This document shows, piece after piece, positions 6,508 to 16,662 of a stretch of DNA of 64,000 nt. The notes under the pieces are model-generated. The model worked only from the letters and a program-made list of their open reading frames with translations. It was not told the origin of the DNA and made no database searches. The stretch is from Mobiluncus sp963511525 (GTDB lineage Bacteria; Actinomycetota; Actinomycetes; Actinomycetales; Actinomycetaceae): positions 310,001-374,000 of the forward strand of contig NZ_CAUPIY010000001.1 of the NCBI RefSeq assembly GCF_963511525.1. The letters are read 5' to 3'. Numbering within the stretch: the first letter of the stretch is position 1; each line of letters starts with the position of its first letter. Both the position numbers and the translations under genes were made by a program.

Positions 6508-7608
6508 ATGGCCGCAAAAAAGATTTCTGTCGATACGGTGCTTGAGCTGTTCCGCGAGCTACCCGCTTCCTCAAAAGTTTCCGCCCTCACCGCGCTGGGA
6601 ACGTCATCGTCTCTGCTCTGGGCGGGCAACGCCGCCGCGGGGATGTGGAAGGTCCATCAAGAGGTCTCCAGTCACCGTTGGTTCTGGGAAGACCACGTCA
6701 TCTCCGGGCTGGCGAAGCTCAATGAACTGGGAATGCTGGCAAACCCAGAAATTTACGCCCCCGGCTTCGAGCTGTTTTCTGACGGAGCGCAACGTTATCT
6801 GCGCCGCAGCGACTGGTACTCTAACAAACCCATCTTTCCCCAAACAGGTCAGAAACTGCATCGTCCCTCTAAAATTAAGAACGCCCCTCCCCTGATTTAC
6901 GTGGCTCTCGGCGATTCCGCCGCACAAGGGGTGGGGTGTGAGGATGTACATGACTCTTACGTGGCACTGTTTGCTTCCTATCTGCGACGGGCCACGCAGC
7001 GCCGCGTTATTGTGCTGAATTTTTCCATTTCCGGAGCCATTGCCTCGACAGTAGTGAATGTTGAGATTCCACAGCTGCTGGCTACGGGCCTAACGCCGGA
7101 TATCATCACCCTGGACATTGGCGGCAACGATGTCTTTTCCTCCGAGGGTCAAAGCCCCGAAAACTTTCAAAAACAGATGGAAATTATCGTCAAAAGTCTG
7201 CCTGTACCCGCCTTGATTTCTGAGGTTCCCCCGGCGAAACCGCTCCCGGCGGATAAACGCGCCGTCGAGATGAATAATATCGTTATCAACGTAGTTTCTC
7301 AGTCAGACCATATTTTGGTTCCCATGCGCCACTTGGGAGATGTGCCTCTGTGGAGAACATTCATGATTAGAGCCGAGGACGGTTTCCACCCCAACACCGA
7401 CACCTATCGCCAGATTGCTGCCGAGTTTGTGCGCATGGCCGAACCGTTACTGCAGGAACGCGGGTGGTGGCAAGCCTCGACTGCAGACATTGTCCCCGAA
7501 CTGCCTGACGAAACGGAGGATAACCGCCCCAACCTGTTGAGCGGACTTCTGAAACTCAAATCCACAGACTCTGGCGACATCCCACCTAGCCAGGAGCAGC
7601 CCTCATAA
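6508..7608 (+). CDS. SGNH/GDSL-family hydrolase
   Basis: A 366-residue protein with the SGNH hydrolase blocks: VALGDSAAQG (catalytic Ser, about residue 134), FSISGA, DIGGND (oxyanion Asn), and DGFHPN (catalytic Asp/His). These enzymes hydrolyse esters of lipids, sugars or cell-wall polymers; the substrate is not evident. About 120 residues precede the catalytic domain, and I see no clear signal peptide. The ATG at 6508 has GGAG just upstream. It stands between tRNA-Val and glgX, with a possible shared transcript towards glgX (43-bp gap). A C-terminal tail rich in Pro, Asp and Glu follows the domain. Confidence 0.88.
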   Translation: MAAKKISVDTVLELFRELPASSKVSALTALGTSSSLLWAGNAAAGMWKVHQEVSSHRWFWEDHVISGLAKLNELGMLANPEIYAPGFELFSDGAQRYLRRSDWYSNKPIFPQTGQKLHRPSKIKNAPPLIYVALGDSAAQGVGCEDVHDSYVALFASYLRRATQRRVIVLNFSISGAIASTVVNVEIPQLLATGLTPDIITLDIGGNDVFSSEGQSPENFQKQMEIIVKSLPVPALISEVPPAKPLPADKRAVEMNNIVINVVSQSDHILVPMRHLGDVPLWRTFMIRAEDGFHPNTDTYRQIAAEFVRMAEPLLQERGWWQASTADIVPELPDETEDNRPNLLSGLLKLKSTDSGDIPPSQEQPS

Positions 7609-7651
7609 CCCAAATTCAGCGCACCGCGCTCGAATATGAGATATTTAAGTT

Positions 7652-9796
7652 ATGGAAATTTGGCCAGGAAAGCCTTATCCGCTGGGGGCAACTTATGATG
7701 GGAGCGGAACCAATTTTGCAGTCTATTCAGCCAACGCTGAAAAGGTAGAACTGTGTTTAGTCGAGGACGATGGACGGGAAACTGAACGTTTCTCTCTGGA
7801 TGAAGTCGATGCCCACGTGTGGCACGGCTACATCCCTAACCTCCGCCCTGGGCAACACTACGGGTACCGCGTCCACGGCTCTTATGACCCCACCAACGGG
7901 CAGCGCTTCAATCCGAGCAAACTGTTGCTGGACCCTTATGCCAAAGCCATCGCCGGCGACCTAGACGGCGACATGTCGATTTTTGCCTATCCGGCCGGAG
8001 ACCCGCACGGATATTCGGACGCGGATTCGGCAGCGCACACGATGCATTCAGTCGTCATCAACCCCTTCTTTGATTGGGGCAACGACCGCCATCCCCGCTT
8101 GGACTACCCGGACCTGGTCATTTATGAAACCCACGTCAAGGGTATGACTATGCTGAACCCTGCCATTCCCGAAGCATTGCGGGGCACTTACGCGGGAATG
8201 GGGCACCCGAACAACGTTTCCTACCTGAAACACCTAGGCGTCAACGCGGTGGAACTCATGCCGGTACACCAATTCGTCACCGATCCTTCCCTAGAGGAAA
8301 AAGGCCTGAAAAACTATTGGGGTTACAACACTATCGGCTACTTTGCCCCGCATAACGGCTACTGTTCGGATCGCCGCGGCGACCGCCAGGTCGAAGAATT
8401 TAAGCAAATGGTCAAAGACCTGCATTCGGCCGGTATCGAAGTCATCCTCGACGTCGTCTATAATCACACCGCCGAGGGCAACCAGATGGGACCGACGCTG
8501 TCTTTCCGCGGCTTGGACAACGAAGTGTACTACCGCCTGGTGGAGGGCGACCGGGAACACTACTTCGACACGACCGGGACCGGCAACTCCCTGCTGATGC
8601 GCTCCCCCGCGGTGCTGCAACTAATCATGGATTCGCTGCGCTACTGGATTACCGAGATGCACGTCGATGGTTTCCGGTTCGACCTCGCGTCGACCCTGGC
8701 ACGAGAGCTCAGCTCGGTCGACAAACTTTCGGCATTCTTTGACATCATCCACCAAGACCCGATCATTTCCCAGGTCAAGCTCATTGCCGAACCTTGGGAC
8801 GTCGGTGAAGGCGGCTACAATGTGGGCGGTTTCCCGATTCTGTGGTCGGAATGGAACGGCAAGTATCGCGACACGGTGCGGGACTATTGGCGCGGCGAGC
8901 CAGCAAAACTGGGCGAATTCGCGTCCCGGTTCAGCGGTTCGGCAGACCTCTATGCCCACACTGGGCGCCTGCCGGTGGCCTCCATCAACTTTGTGACCGC
9001 TCATGACGGATTTACCCTGCTGGACCTGGTTTCCTATAACGACAAACATAACGAAGCCAATGGCGAAGGCGGGGTCGACGGGGACAATAACAACAAATCT
9101 TGGAATCACGGGGAGGAAGGCCCCAGTAGCGACGAGTCCATCAACGAGTTGCGCCGCCGCCAACGTTTCAACTTCCTGACCACCCTGCTGCTATCCCAAG
9201 GGGTCCCCATGATTTCCCACGGCGACGAGTTGGGGCGCACCCAGGGCGGCAACAACAACGGGTATTGCCAGGACAACGAAATCACCTGGATTCATTGGAA
9301 CGAAGACGCGCGTGACCAAAAGATGTATGACTTTACCCGAGCCTTGATTCACCTGCGTAACGAACACCCGGTGTTTCGTCGGCGCCGGTTCCTGGCTGGG
9401 GATGCGGCACGCGGCGGGGAATCGGATCGCGGCGACATCGAGTGGTTCAGCGTCAACGGCGAGCATATGACCGATGAAGAGTGGACCACCGCCTACGCCA
9501 AAGCCCTGACGATTTCCCTGAATGGGGCTTCTATTGATGAGCCGGGCAAGCGCGGCGAGCGCGTGGAGGACGATGATTTTATCCTCATGTTTAACGCCTC
9601 TGAAAAGGACTTAGAGTTCACCATGCCGCAGTGGACTCATGATTTGCAGTGGTATCGGGTCATTGACACCACCGCGGCACAGCCGATTGAGACAGATTTC
9701 GTGCGGGCCGAGCTATTGGGTTCTCCCGAGACCGTAACGGTACGTTCGCGTTCCATTGTGGTTTTAGCCTCTCCTTTGGCGGACCGTTCTCTCTAG
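7652..9796 (+). CDS. glgX: Glycogen debranching enzyme GlgX (isoamylase type)
   Basis: A 714-residue glycoside hydrolase family 13 protein. It has an N-terminal CBM48 domain (about 10-100), then the TIM barrel with conserved regions DVVYNHT, GFRFDLAS (nucleophile Asp), AEPWDVG (acid/base Glu) and TAHDGFTL (third Asp), and a C-terminal beta domain. GlgX hydrolyses alpha-1,6 branches of phosphorylase-limited glycogen in the cytoplasm. Length is typical. The ATG at 7652 has only a weak ribosome-binding site. It is followed by the DUF3000 gene on the same strand. Confidence 0.96.
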   Translation: MEIWPGKPYPLGATYDGSGTNFAVYSANAEKVELCLVEDDGRETERFSLDEVDAHVWHGYIPNLRPGQHYGYRVHGSYDPTNGQRFNPSKLLLDPYAKAIAGDLDGDMSIFAYPAGDPHGYSDADSAAHTMHSVVINPFFDWGNDRHPRLDYPDLVIYETHVKGMTMLNPAIPEALRGTYAGMGHPNNVSYLKHLGVNAVELMPVHQFVTDPSLEEKGLKNYWGYNTIGYFAPHNGYCSDRRGDRQVEEFKQMVKDLHSAGIEVILDVVYNHTAEGNQMGPTLSFRGLDNEVYYRLVEGDREHYFDTTGTGNSLLMRSPAVLQLIMDSLRYWITEMHVDGFRFDLASTLARELSSVDKLSAFFDIIHQDPIISQVKLIAEPWDVGEGGYNVGGFPILWSEWNGKYRDTVRDYWRGEPAKLGEFASRFSGSADLYAHTGRLPVASINFVTAHDGFTLLDLVSYNDKHNEANGEGGVDGDNNNKSWNHGEEGPSSDESINELRRRQRFNFLTTLLLSQGVPMISHGDELGRTQGGNNNGYCQDNEITWIHWNEDARDQKMYDFTRALIHLRNEHPVFRRRRFLAGDAARGGESDRGDIEWFSVNGEHMTDEEWTTAYAKALTISLNGASIDEPGKRGERVEDDDFILMFNASEKDLEFTMPQWTHDLQWYRVIDTTAAQPIETDFVRAELLGSPETVTVRSRSIVVLASPLADRSL

Positions 9797-9888
9797 AGGT
9801 TTTGGGCCTCGGGCAGTCCGCAGAGGTATTTCGGGTCTGCAGGGCGTGGTACAGCCGGTTTTCCTTCCTGCTCGCTTACGCTGAGAGG

Positions 9889-10464
9889 GTGAGCAAGGCG
9901 AGTTCAACGGCACAGACGCAGATCCCCCCGGCGTGGGAGCTCGCTCTTTTGTCACTGCGCGAAGCGTCCGTACCGCCTCGAGTTTCCGTTCACGAGGTTC
10001 CAGCCCCGGCGAAAATTGCCCCTTACGCGGTGGCGATTAGTGCGGAAACGGCACTGCACGTGGAGGCGGAAGCTCCCGCTACCGGCCGGTTTGTGTGTCT
10101 CTACGATCCGCAGACCCAAGAAGGCTGGGGCGGCGAGTTTCGGGTTATTGCTCTGGTGGCGACCGATACAGAGTTAGCTTTGGGTGAAGATCCCCTGGCA
10201 GGAGAAGTCGCTTGGTCCTGGCTGCGCGAGTGTTTAGAGAGCCGAGACGCTGATTACGGACATTTGGTGGGCACCGCCACCACTACCATCAACCGTTCTT
10301 TTGAAGGCTTCGCACTGCGCGCCACCTCCGCTACCCTAGAGATTCGCGCGTCATGGACCCCCGGCAGTCCAGATTTGAGCGCCCACTTTCTGGCGTGGCT
10401 GGACACGATGTTGCAGGCGACCGGGCTCTCCCCCGAGGAAAACGTCACTCAGCTGCGACATTAG
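9889..10464 (+). CDS. DUF3000 domain protein
   Basis: An actinobacteria-specific protein of about 191 residues from the GTG at 9889 (reads VSKASSTAQTQIPPAWELAL). The frame is open back to a TTG at 9802, but those 29 residues are poor in family character, so the GTG is preferred. Family features visible are PPRVSVHEVPAPAKIAPYA, the Asp/Trp-rich EEGWGGEFR-like segment and the Gly-Thr-Ala-Thr loop near HLVGTATTT. Function unknown. It precedes rnd and dxs, a gene order shared with mycobacteria (Rv2680-Rv2682c, recalled). Confidence 0.82.
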   Translation: MSKASSTAQTQIPPAWELALLSLREASVPPRVSVHEVPAPAKIAPYAVAISAETALHVEAEAPATGRFVCLYDPQTQEGWGGEFRVIALVATDTELALGEDPLAGEVAWSWLRECLESRDADYGHLVGTATTTINRSFEGFALRATSATLEIRASWTPGSPDLSAHFLAWLDTMLQATGLSPEENVTQLRH

Positions 10465-10568
10465 AACCCTACCCACCGCCCTTGTGCGCTCACGGACATC
10501 TCCGCGGTAGCACCCCTACGGTGCGGCAGAACGGGGGTGAGCGCGCCAGGTTATAACATAGAAACGTT

Positions 10569-11801
10569 ATGTCGAGCGCTACCTCAAAATCGAAGTCCCC
10601 ACGGCTGGTCACCCGTACTCGCGAGCCTTTAGCTCCGATTGTGGACACCCCCGCAGCCCTGCAACACGTCTGTGAACTTGTCGCCGCCGCCACGGGTCCA
10701 GTCGCTCTCGATACCGAACGAGCCGGATCGTTTCGCTATTCTCAAGGCGCCTACCTGGTGCAATTGCGCCGCGAAGGCGTGGGCACTGTCCTCATCGACC
10801 CGGTGGCTTTCCCCGATTTAGAGCCGTTGAGCCGAGCCATTGGCAAGGCGGAATGGATTTTGCACGACGCGACCCAAGATTTACCCTGTCTGTCGGATTT
10901 AGGGATGCGCCCGCGGCTGCTGTTTGACACGGAACTGGCGGCGAAACTGCTGAACTTTGAGGGATTTGGCTTGGCCGCGGTCATGGAGCAGGTACTGGGA
11001 ATCACCTTGGCGAAGGAACATTCCGCGGCAGATTGGTCCACGCGCCCCCTGCCCTCCGATTGGCAAACCTACGCCGCCCTGGACGTGGATTATCTCATTG
11101 ACCTGCGCAATGAGCTGTGGCTACAGCTGCAAGACGAGGATAAAGACGACTGGGCGGAGCAAGAATTCGACTATGTGTTGGATTTTCAGCCCCCTGCACC
11201 CAAACCCGATCCGTGGCGCCACGTCCCCGGTTCTGGAAAAGTCCACGCCCCGCGCAACCTCGCCGCCCTGCGGGAACTGTGGTATTCCCGGGATGAACTG
11301 GCTCAGCAAGAAGACCTGGCACCGACCAAAGTGCTGACGAACGCAGCAATGATTGCCCTCGCGGCGGGGCTGCCGAAGGGCAAACGTTACATGGGGGCTT
11401 TGGAGGATTTTCGCCACGACCGGGCTGGCCGAAAACGAGCCGACCGCTGGTTTGCGGCTTTGCGCAGGTCCTATCAGCTGTCCGCCAAGGAACTCCCCCC
11501 GCGTCGTGCCCCGCGCGTTCCCGGCGAGGTTCCCGATTCACGCACTTTCACGCACAATCACCCACTGGAGGCCGATCGGTGGCGGCGTCTGCGTGAAACC
11601 GTGGCCGAAGTGGCTGCACAGTTAGACGTCAACTACGAGGTCATGCTGGAACCGAAAACTATCCGTCGACTGGCTTGGGTGCTGCCTGACGACGCCCCGG
11701 AGTCCCAGGTCCTGGAGGTATTGCAGGCCAGTCAGGCGCGGCCTTGGCAAATTGAAAATACTTTGGATTCGCTGGTGAAAGCCCTCAAATCCGAGAATTA
11801 A
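10569..11801 (+). CDS. rnd: Ribonuclease D-like 3'-5' exonuclease with HRDC domain
   Basis: A 410-residue protein of the DEDDy exonuclease family. ALDTERA (Exo I Asp and Glu), LHDATQDLPCL (Exo II Asp), and YAALDVDYLIDL (Exo III Tyr and Asp) are all present. HRDC-like segments follow (about 215-290 and 330-400). RNase D trims the 3' ends of tRNA and other stable RNAs. The start is ATG at 10569. Its 3' end overlaps the convergent dxs gene by 17 bp (11785-11801). Confidence 0.92.
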   Translation: MSSATSKSKSPRLVTRTREPLAPIVDTPAALQHVCELVAAATGPVALDTERAGSFRYSQGAYLVQLRREGVGTVLIDPVAFPDLEPLSRAIGKAEWILHDATQDLPCLSDLGMRPRLLFDTELAAKLLNFEGFGLAAVMEQVLGITLAKEHSAADWSTRPLPSDWQTYAALDVDYLIDLRNELWLQLQDEDKDDWAEQEFDYVLDFQPPAPKPDPWRHVPGSGKVHAPRNLAALRELWYSRDELAQQEDLAPTKVLTNAAMIALAAGLPKGKRYMGALEDFRHDRAGRKRADRWFAALRRSYQLSAKELPPRRAPRVPGEVPDSRTFTHNHPLEADRWRRLRETVAEVAAQLDVNYEVMLEPKTIRRLAWVLPDDAPESQVLEVLQASQARPWQIENTLDSLVKALKSEN

Positions 11802-13752
11802 TGGAATCAGCCAGTGCCCGGGGGGTCAGCCCCAGTTCTTCGCGGATTTCGTCGCGCGTGGCGTGGTGCAAAAATTGTCGCGGAATCCCGTAAGACAGCA
11901 CCGGAGTAAAGATGTCCTGCGCCGCTGCCGCGTTGCGTAGCTGGGAGCCAAAACCGCCTTCCACCAGGCCGTCCTCCAGGGTTACGACCCGGTCGTAGGC
12001 CTCTACTGCCGCCACCAAGTCGGCGGACACGGGAATCAGCCACCGCGGATCAACTACGCGCACCGCCAGATTGTTGAGGGCCTGGAGTTCGTTCGCGACC
12101 TCCACCCCCAGTTGGGCAAACGCTCCGGTAGCCACAATCAAAAGGTTCTTCGGACGGTTTAAGCTGGCCTCTTCCTCGCGGGTCGGTGCTGACGGTGCTA
12201 CGAAGTCCGCCGATTCCCACAATACATCGCTGCCGTGAGCACGTTTCAGGGCGGGCAAAGGCTTGGGCAGCGAACCCTTGGGATAGCGCACGATGGTGGG
12301 TCCGTCCTCAACTTGGAGAGCCTCGCGCAGTTCTTCGCGCAAAGTCGCGGCGTCGCGCGGCGCGGCTAGGCGCAGACCGGGCACAGTCCCGGCCAAAGCC
12401 ATATCCCACATCCCGTTGTGGCTGGCGCCGTCACTGCCGGTGATACCGGAACGATCCTCTACAATCGTCACCCCAGCCCGGTGCAGAGCGATATCCATCA
12501 GCAACTGGTCATATCCCCGGTTTAAGAACGTGGAGTACAGGGCGATAACCGGGTGCATCCCACCGTATGCCAAGCCGGCGGCGGTGGCTAGGGCATCCGC
12601 TTCGGCAATGCCTACGTCGAAAACCCGGCCGGGGAACTCCTTTTGCATCGGGCACAACCCTACGGGGCGAAGCATCGCGGCGGTTATGGCGACGATTTTT
12701 TTGTTTTCCCGCGCCAGGCTGCAGATTTCTTCGGCAAAAACCTGGGTCCATTCAAAGCGTTCCGGCTCAATAGGCAGGCCGGTCTCCGGGTGAATCCGCC
12801 CAATCGCGTGGAAGTGGTCGGAGACGTTTTCTTCCGCCGGGGTGTAGCCGCGTCCCTTTTGGGTGATGACGTGGATCAATACGGGTTTCTTGGCGGCCTT
12901 CGCCCTAGTGAAGCTAAACTCCAAGGCGGCGATGTCGTGTCCATCAATGGGACCGGTATAGGTGATGCCCAACTCATCAAACAGGACTCCTTCGTCGGTG
13001 GCGACCATGTCGCGCAGTCCGGCTTTCGCGGCGTGCAGCCCGGAATACACCAGGTTCCCCACCGGTCCGCCGCCTTTCAGGGTTTGTTTGCCCCACTTCA
13101 AAGCCTTGTCATACTGGGGGGTAACTCGCAGCGCATCCAGGTGATGAGCCAACCCGCCGATGGTTGGAGCATAGGAACGCCCGTTGTCGTTCAAGATGAT
13201 AATCAGCCGGCCTTCGTTTTCCTCGGCAATGTTGTTCAGAGCCTCCCACGCCATGCCACCGGTCATCGCTCCATCGCCGATGACCGCTACGACCCAGCCT
13301 CGCTTTCCGTTCAGGCGGTTAGCCCTGGCGATTCCGTCCGCCCAGGACAGTGCGGCTGAAGCGTGAGAGTTTTCCAGCACATCCGTCTCGGATTCTGCCC
13401 GCGAGGGATAACCGGACAGGCCGCCGCGTTGACGCAACCGGGAAAAATCTTGCCGTCCCGTCAGGAGCTTGTGAACGTAAGTTTGGTGTCCCGTGTCAAA
13501 AACCAGGGTGTCTCTGGTGGCGTTAAACACGCGATGCAGAGCTATGGTCAGCTCGACGACACCGAGGTTCGGACCCAGATGTCCCCCGGTTTTCGCCACT
13601 GATTCCACCAGGAAATGGCGAATTTCACCAGCCAGGCGATTGAGTTCCTGGTGATTGAGTTTCCGCAAATCGCGTGGCGAAGAAATCGTCGGTAGCAGGC
13701 GCAGCGACGCCAAGTCCGCGTTTGACGCACTTACGGGTTCGAGTTGGGACAT
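11785..13752 (-). CDS. dxs: 1-deoxy-D-xylulose-5-phosphate synthase
   Basis: Thiamine-diphosphate enzyme making DXP from pyruvate and glyceraldehyde-3-phosphate, the first step of the MEP isoprenoid route. It shows HLGPNLGVVELTIALH, the ThDP motif GDGAMTGG..NN..NDN, the pyrimidine-domain Glu in GIAEADALATAAG, and a C-terminal transketolase domain. The frame opens at an ATG at 13788, but that start has no ribosome-binding site; the ATG at 13752 (MSQLEPVSASN) follows GAGGAG by 12 bases and is taken here. That gives 655 residues, normal for the family. It converges with rnd. Confidence 0.96.
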   Translation of the reverse strand: MSQLEPVSASNADLASLRLLPTISSPRDLRKLNHQELNRLAGEIRHFLVESVAKTGGHLGPNLGVVELTIALHRVFNATRDTLVFDTGHQTYVHKLLTGRQDFSRLRQRGGLSGYPSRAESETDVLENSHASAALSWADGIARANRLNGKRGWVVAVIGDGAMTGGMAWEALNNIAEENEGRLIIILNDNGRSYAPTIGGLAHHLDALRVTPQYDKALKWGKQTLKGGGPVGNLVYSGLHAAKAGLRDMVATDEGVLFDELGITYTGPIDGHDIAALEFSFTRAKAAKKPVLIHVITQKGRGYTPAEENVSDHFHAIGRIHPETGLPIEPERFEWTQVFAEEICSLARENKKIVAITAAMLRPVGLCPMQKEFPGRVFDVGIAEADALATAAGLAYGGMHPVIALYSTFLNRGYDQLLMDIALHRAGVTIVEDRSGITGSDGASHNGMWDMALAGTVPGLRLAAPRDAATLREELREALQVEDGPTIVRYPKGSLPKPLPALKRAHGSDVLWESADFVAPSAPTREEEASLNRPKNLLIVATGAFAQLGVEVANELQALNNLAVRVVDPRWLIPVSADLVAAVEAYDRVVTLEDGLVEGGFGSQLRNAAAAQDIFTPVLSYGIPRQFLHHATRDEIREELGLTPRALADSINSRI

Positions 13753-13869
13753 AGATTCGTAAAACTCCTCATGAAGATACCGTCCCATTCTATCCGGTTT
13801 TCACGTTTTCTTTCATGTCACGCCGGTTTGGAGCAGCGTCCCTGCAACGGTTTGGTGGCGGCGACAGTT

Positions 13870-13915
13870 AAAAAATAGCTCCCCGGACCGACCAGATGTC
13901 GATCCGGGGAGCTAT
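13870..13915 (-). terminator. Rho-independent terminator of acnA
   Basis: A 13-bp perfect stem (13875-13887 with 13903-13915, ATAGCTCCCCGGA arm) and 15-base loop, followed on the minus strand by six T (13870-13875). It begins 22 bases after the acnA stop and separates acnA from dxs. Confidence 0.92.
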
Positions 13916-13936
13916 TGACAGTTGAACCGCAGGCGC

Positions 13937-16621
13937 TTAGGCCTTCACCAGGTTACGCAGCACGTAACGCAGAATGCCGTCGTTGCGGTAGTAGTCGGCT
14001 TCTCCGGGGGTGTCGATACGCACCACCGCGTCGAACTCGACCTTGGAGCCGTCGGCCTTGGTGGCGCAGACTTTCACAGTCTCAGGAATTTTACCTTCGT
14101 TCAGAGCGGTTACGCCACTGATGTCAAAGGTTTCCGTCCCATCCAGACCCAGCGAGTCCGCTGACTGTCCCTCCGGGAACTGCAGCGGCAAGATACCCAT
14201 CCCAATCAGGTTGGAACGGTGAATACGCTCGAAGGACTGCGCGATAACGGCTTTCACACCCAGCAGGCGCGTGCCTTTTGCGGCCCAGTCACGGCTCGAA
14301 CCCGTACCGTACTCCTTGCCGCCCAGCACGACCAGCGGAATGCCCGCAGCCTGGTAGTTCATGGAGGCATCATAAACGTAGGACTGGGGGCCGCCTTCCT
14401 GGGTGAAGTCGCGGGTGAAACCGCCCTCAACCCCGTCCAGCAGCTGGTTCTTAATGCGGATGTTGGCAAACGTGCCGCGCATCATGACTTCATGGTTGCC
14501 ACGGCGGGAGCCGTATGAATTGAAGTCCTTGGGCTGCACCCCGTTGCCGGTCAGGTATTGGCCAGCAGGAGTTTCGGGCTTGAAAGCGCCGGCCGGAGAG
14601 ATGTGGTCGGTCGTAACGGAATCGCCCAGCTTCAGCAAAACCCGAGCGCCGTGGATGTCCTTGACAGGTTCCGGATCCATCTTCATTCCGTCAAAGAACG
14701 GTGCCTTGCGCACATAGGTCGAGGCATCGTCCCAGGTGAAGCGGCTGCCTTCCGGAGTCGGCAGGGACTGCCAGCGCTCATCACCAGCAAACACGTTCGC
14801 GTAATCCTTCGTGTACATGTCGCGGTTGATGGTCTCGTCGATAGTCCGCTGCACCTCGTCGGGATCGGGCCAGATGTCGCGCAGGAACACGTCGTTGCCG
14901 TTTTGATCCTGACCCAGGGGCTCCGTCTCAAAATCGAAGTCCATGGTCCCGGCCAGGGCGTAGGCCACGACCAGCGGCGGAGAAGCCAGGTAGTTCATCT
15001 TAACGTCGGGAGAAATACGTCCCTCGAAGTTACGGTTACCAGACAGCACCGCCGTAACGGCCAGGTCGTTATCATTGATGACCTTCGAGATTTCGGGCGG
15101 AACCGGACCGGAGTTACCGATACAGGTCGCGCAGCCGTAACCTACCAAGTTAAAGCCCAGCTCATCCAGGGGACCCCACAGACCGGCCTTGTCAAAGTAG
15201 TCAGTGACGACTTGAGAACCGGGAGCCACCGACGTCTTTACCCACGGCTTCGACTTCAGTCCCTTCGCGCGAGCGTTGCGAGCCAGAATACCGGCAGCCA
15301 TCATCACCGAGGGGTTGGAAGTGTTCGTGCAAGACGTGATGGAAGCAATGACCACGCGGCCATGATCCAGGTTGGTCTTGGTGCCGTCAGCGGTGGTCAG
15401 GTCCACGAGCTTGTGCGCTTCAGGAGCGTAGGTGGGCACCAGGGTCTTTTCAAAGGTTTGCTTGGCTTCGCTCAACTTGATGCGGTCTTGCGGACGCTTC
15501 GGACCGGCAATGGATGGCACCACGGTGGACAGGTCGAGTTCCAGGTACTCCGAGTACTTCGGCTCGAAGCTCGGATCGTGCCACAAGCCCTGCTCCTTGG
15601 CGTAAGCCTCCACCAGAGCGCAACGCTCCTCGTCACGTCCGGTCAAGCGCAAGTAGTCCACGGTGACCTGGTCAATCGGGAAGATGGCTGCGGTAGAACC
15701 GAATTCGGGAGACATATTGCCGATGGTGGCGCGGTTAGCCAGAGGCACCTGCGACACGCCCTCGCCATAGAACTCCACAAACTTGCCGACCACGCCGTGC
15801 TCGCGCAGCATCTGGGTGATGGTGAGCACCACGTCTGTAGCGGTAGCGGAGGGGGGGATGGAGCCCTTGAGTTTGAAGCCGACCACGCGCGGAATCAGCA
15901 TAGACACCGGCTGACCGAGCATAGCGGCCTCGGCTTCGATACCGCCGACGCCCCAGCCCAGCACGCCCAGGCCGTTGACCATCGTGGTGTGGGAGTCGGT
16001 GCCGACGCAGGTGTCGGGGTAAGCCTGCACTGTGCCGTCAGGCAGTTCCTTGGTGAACACGGAACGCGCCAGGTACTCGATGTTGACCTGGTGGATAATG
16101 CCGGTCCCCGGCGGCACCACGCGGAAGTTGTTAAAGGCGCCCTGGCCCCAACGCAGGAACTTGTAACGTTCCGAGTTGCGTTCGTATTCCTTATCCGTGT
16201 TGAGTTTCAGAGCGTCAGGGCGTCCGAAGTAGTCAATCTGGACCGAGTGGTCGATGACCATTTCAGCCGGAGCCAAAGGGTTGATTTTCTCGGGGTCCCC
16301 GCCCAGGTCTTTCACGGCTTCGCGCATGGTGGCCAAATCAACCACGCAAGGCACACCGGTGAAGTCCTGCATCACCACGCGAGCCGGGGTGAACTGGATT
16401 TCTGTGCTGGGCTGCGCATCGGGATTCCATGCCGCCAAAGCCTTAATTTGGTCGGCAGTGATGTTGGCACCGTCCTCGTTACGCAGCAGGTTTTCGCCCA
16501 AAATGCGCAGCGCGTAAGGAAGCTTTTTTAAGCCTTCCACGGCATCGAGAGAGAAAATCTCGTAGGATTTACCTCCCACCTGCAAAGTCTTGCGAGCATT
16601 TAAGCTGTTCAAACTGGCCAT
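13937..16621 (-). CDS. acnA: Aconitate hydratase A
   Basis: An 894-residue aconitase converting citrate to isocitrate in the TCA cycle. The three [4Fe-4S] cysteines lie in SITSCTNTSNP and GYGCATCIGNSGP; the C-terminal swivel domain has EYGTGSSRDWAAKG. The start is the ATG at 16621 (MASLNSLNARKTLQ), which has AGGAGG seven bases upstream; the frame remains open to 16654. The gene is monocistronic with a strong terminator. A palindrome at 16663-16680 and a small hairpin at 16639-16654 lie in its leader, suggesting regulation. Confidence 0.97.
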   Translation of the reverse strand: MASLNSLNARKTLQVGGKSYEIFSLDAVEGLKKLPYALRILGENLLRNEDGANITADQIKALAAWNPDAQPSTEIQFTPARVVMQDFTGVPCVVDLATMREAVKDLGGDPEKINPLAPAEMVIDHSVQIDYFGRPDALKLNTDKEYERNSERYKFLRWGQGAFNNFRVVPPGTGIIHQVNIEYLARSVFTKELPDGTVQAYPDTCVGTDSHTTMVNGLGVLGWGVGGIEAEAAMLGQPVSMLIPRVVGFKLKGSIPPSATATDVVLTITQMLREHGVVGKFVEFYGEGVSQVPLANRATIGNMSPEFGSTAAIFPIDQVTVDYLRLTGRDEERCALVEAYAKEQGLWHDPSFEPKYSEYLELDLSTVVPSIAGPKRPQDRIKLSEAKQTFEKTLVPTYAPEAHKLVDLTTADGTKTNLDHGRVVIASITSCTNTSNPSVMMAAGILARNARAKGLKSKPWVKTSVAPGSQVVTDYFDKAGLWGPLDELGFNLVGYGCATCIGNSGPVPPEISKVINDNDLAVTAVLSGNRNFEGRISPDVKMNYLASPPLVVAYALAGTMDFDFETEPLGQDQNGNDVFLRDIWPDPDEVQRTIDETINRDMYTKDYANVFAGDERWQSLPTPEGSRFTWDDASTYVRKAPFFDGMKMDPEPVKDIHGARVLLKLGDSVTTDHISPAGAFKPETPAGQYLTGNGVQPKDFNSYGSRRGNHEVMMRGTFANIRIKNQLLDGVEGGFTRDFTQEGGPQSYVYDASMNYQAAGIPLVVLGGKEYGTGSSRDWAAKGTRLLGVKAVIAQSFERIHRSNLIGMGILPLQFPEGQSADSLGLDGTETFDISGVTALNEGKIPETVKVCATKADGSKVEFDAVVRIDTPGEADYYRNDGILRYVLRNLVKA

Positions 16622-16638
16622 AAATAACCTCCTAAAGG

Positions 16639-16654
16639 GTGGCAACAATGCCAC
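16639..16654 (-). promoter_or_regulatory. Small hairpin in the acnA leader
   Basis: GTGGCA and TGCCAC form a 6-bp stem around a four-base loop immediately upstream of the AGGAGG site of acnA. It might affect mRNA stability or translation. No factor can be assigned. Confidence 0.35.
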
Positions 16655-16662
16655 AAAGAATT

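Noticed and set aside
14558..16531. A 657-codon plus-strand open frame opposite acnA
   Set aside because: It is antisense to a clear aconitase and has no ribosome-binding site or domain; long antisense frames are common opposite GC-biased genes.
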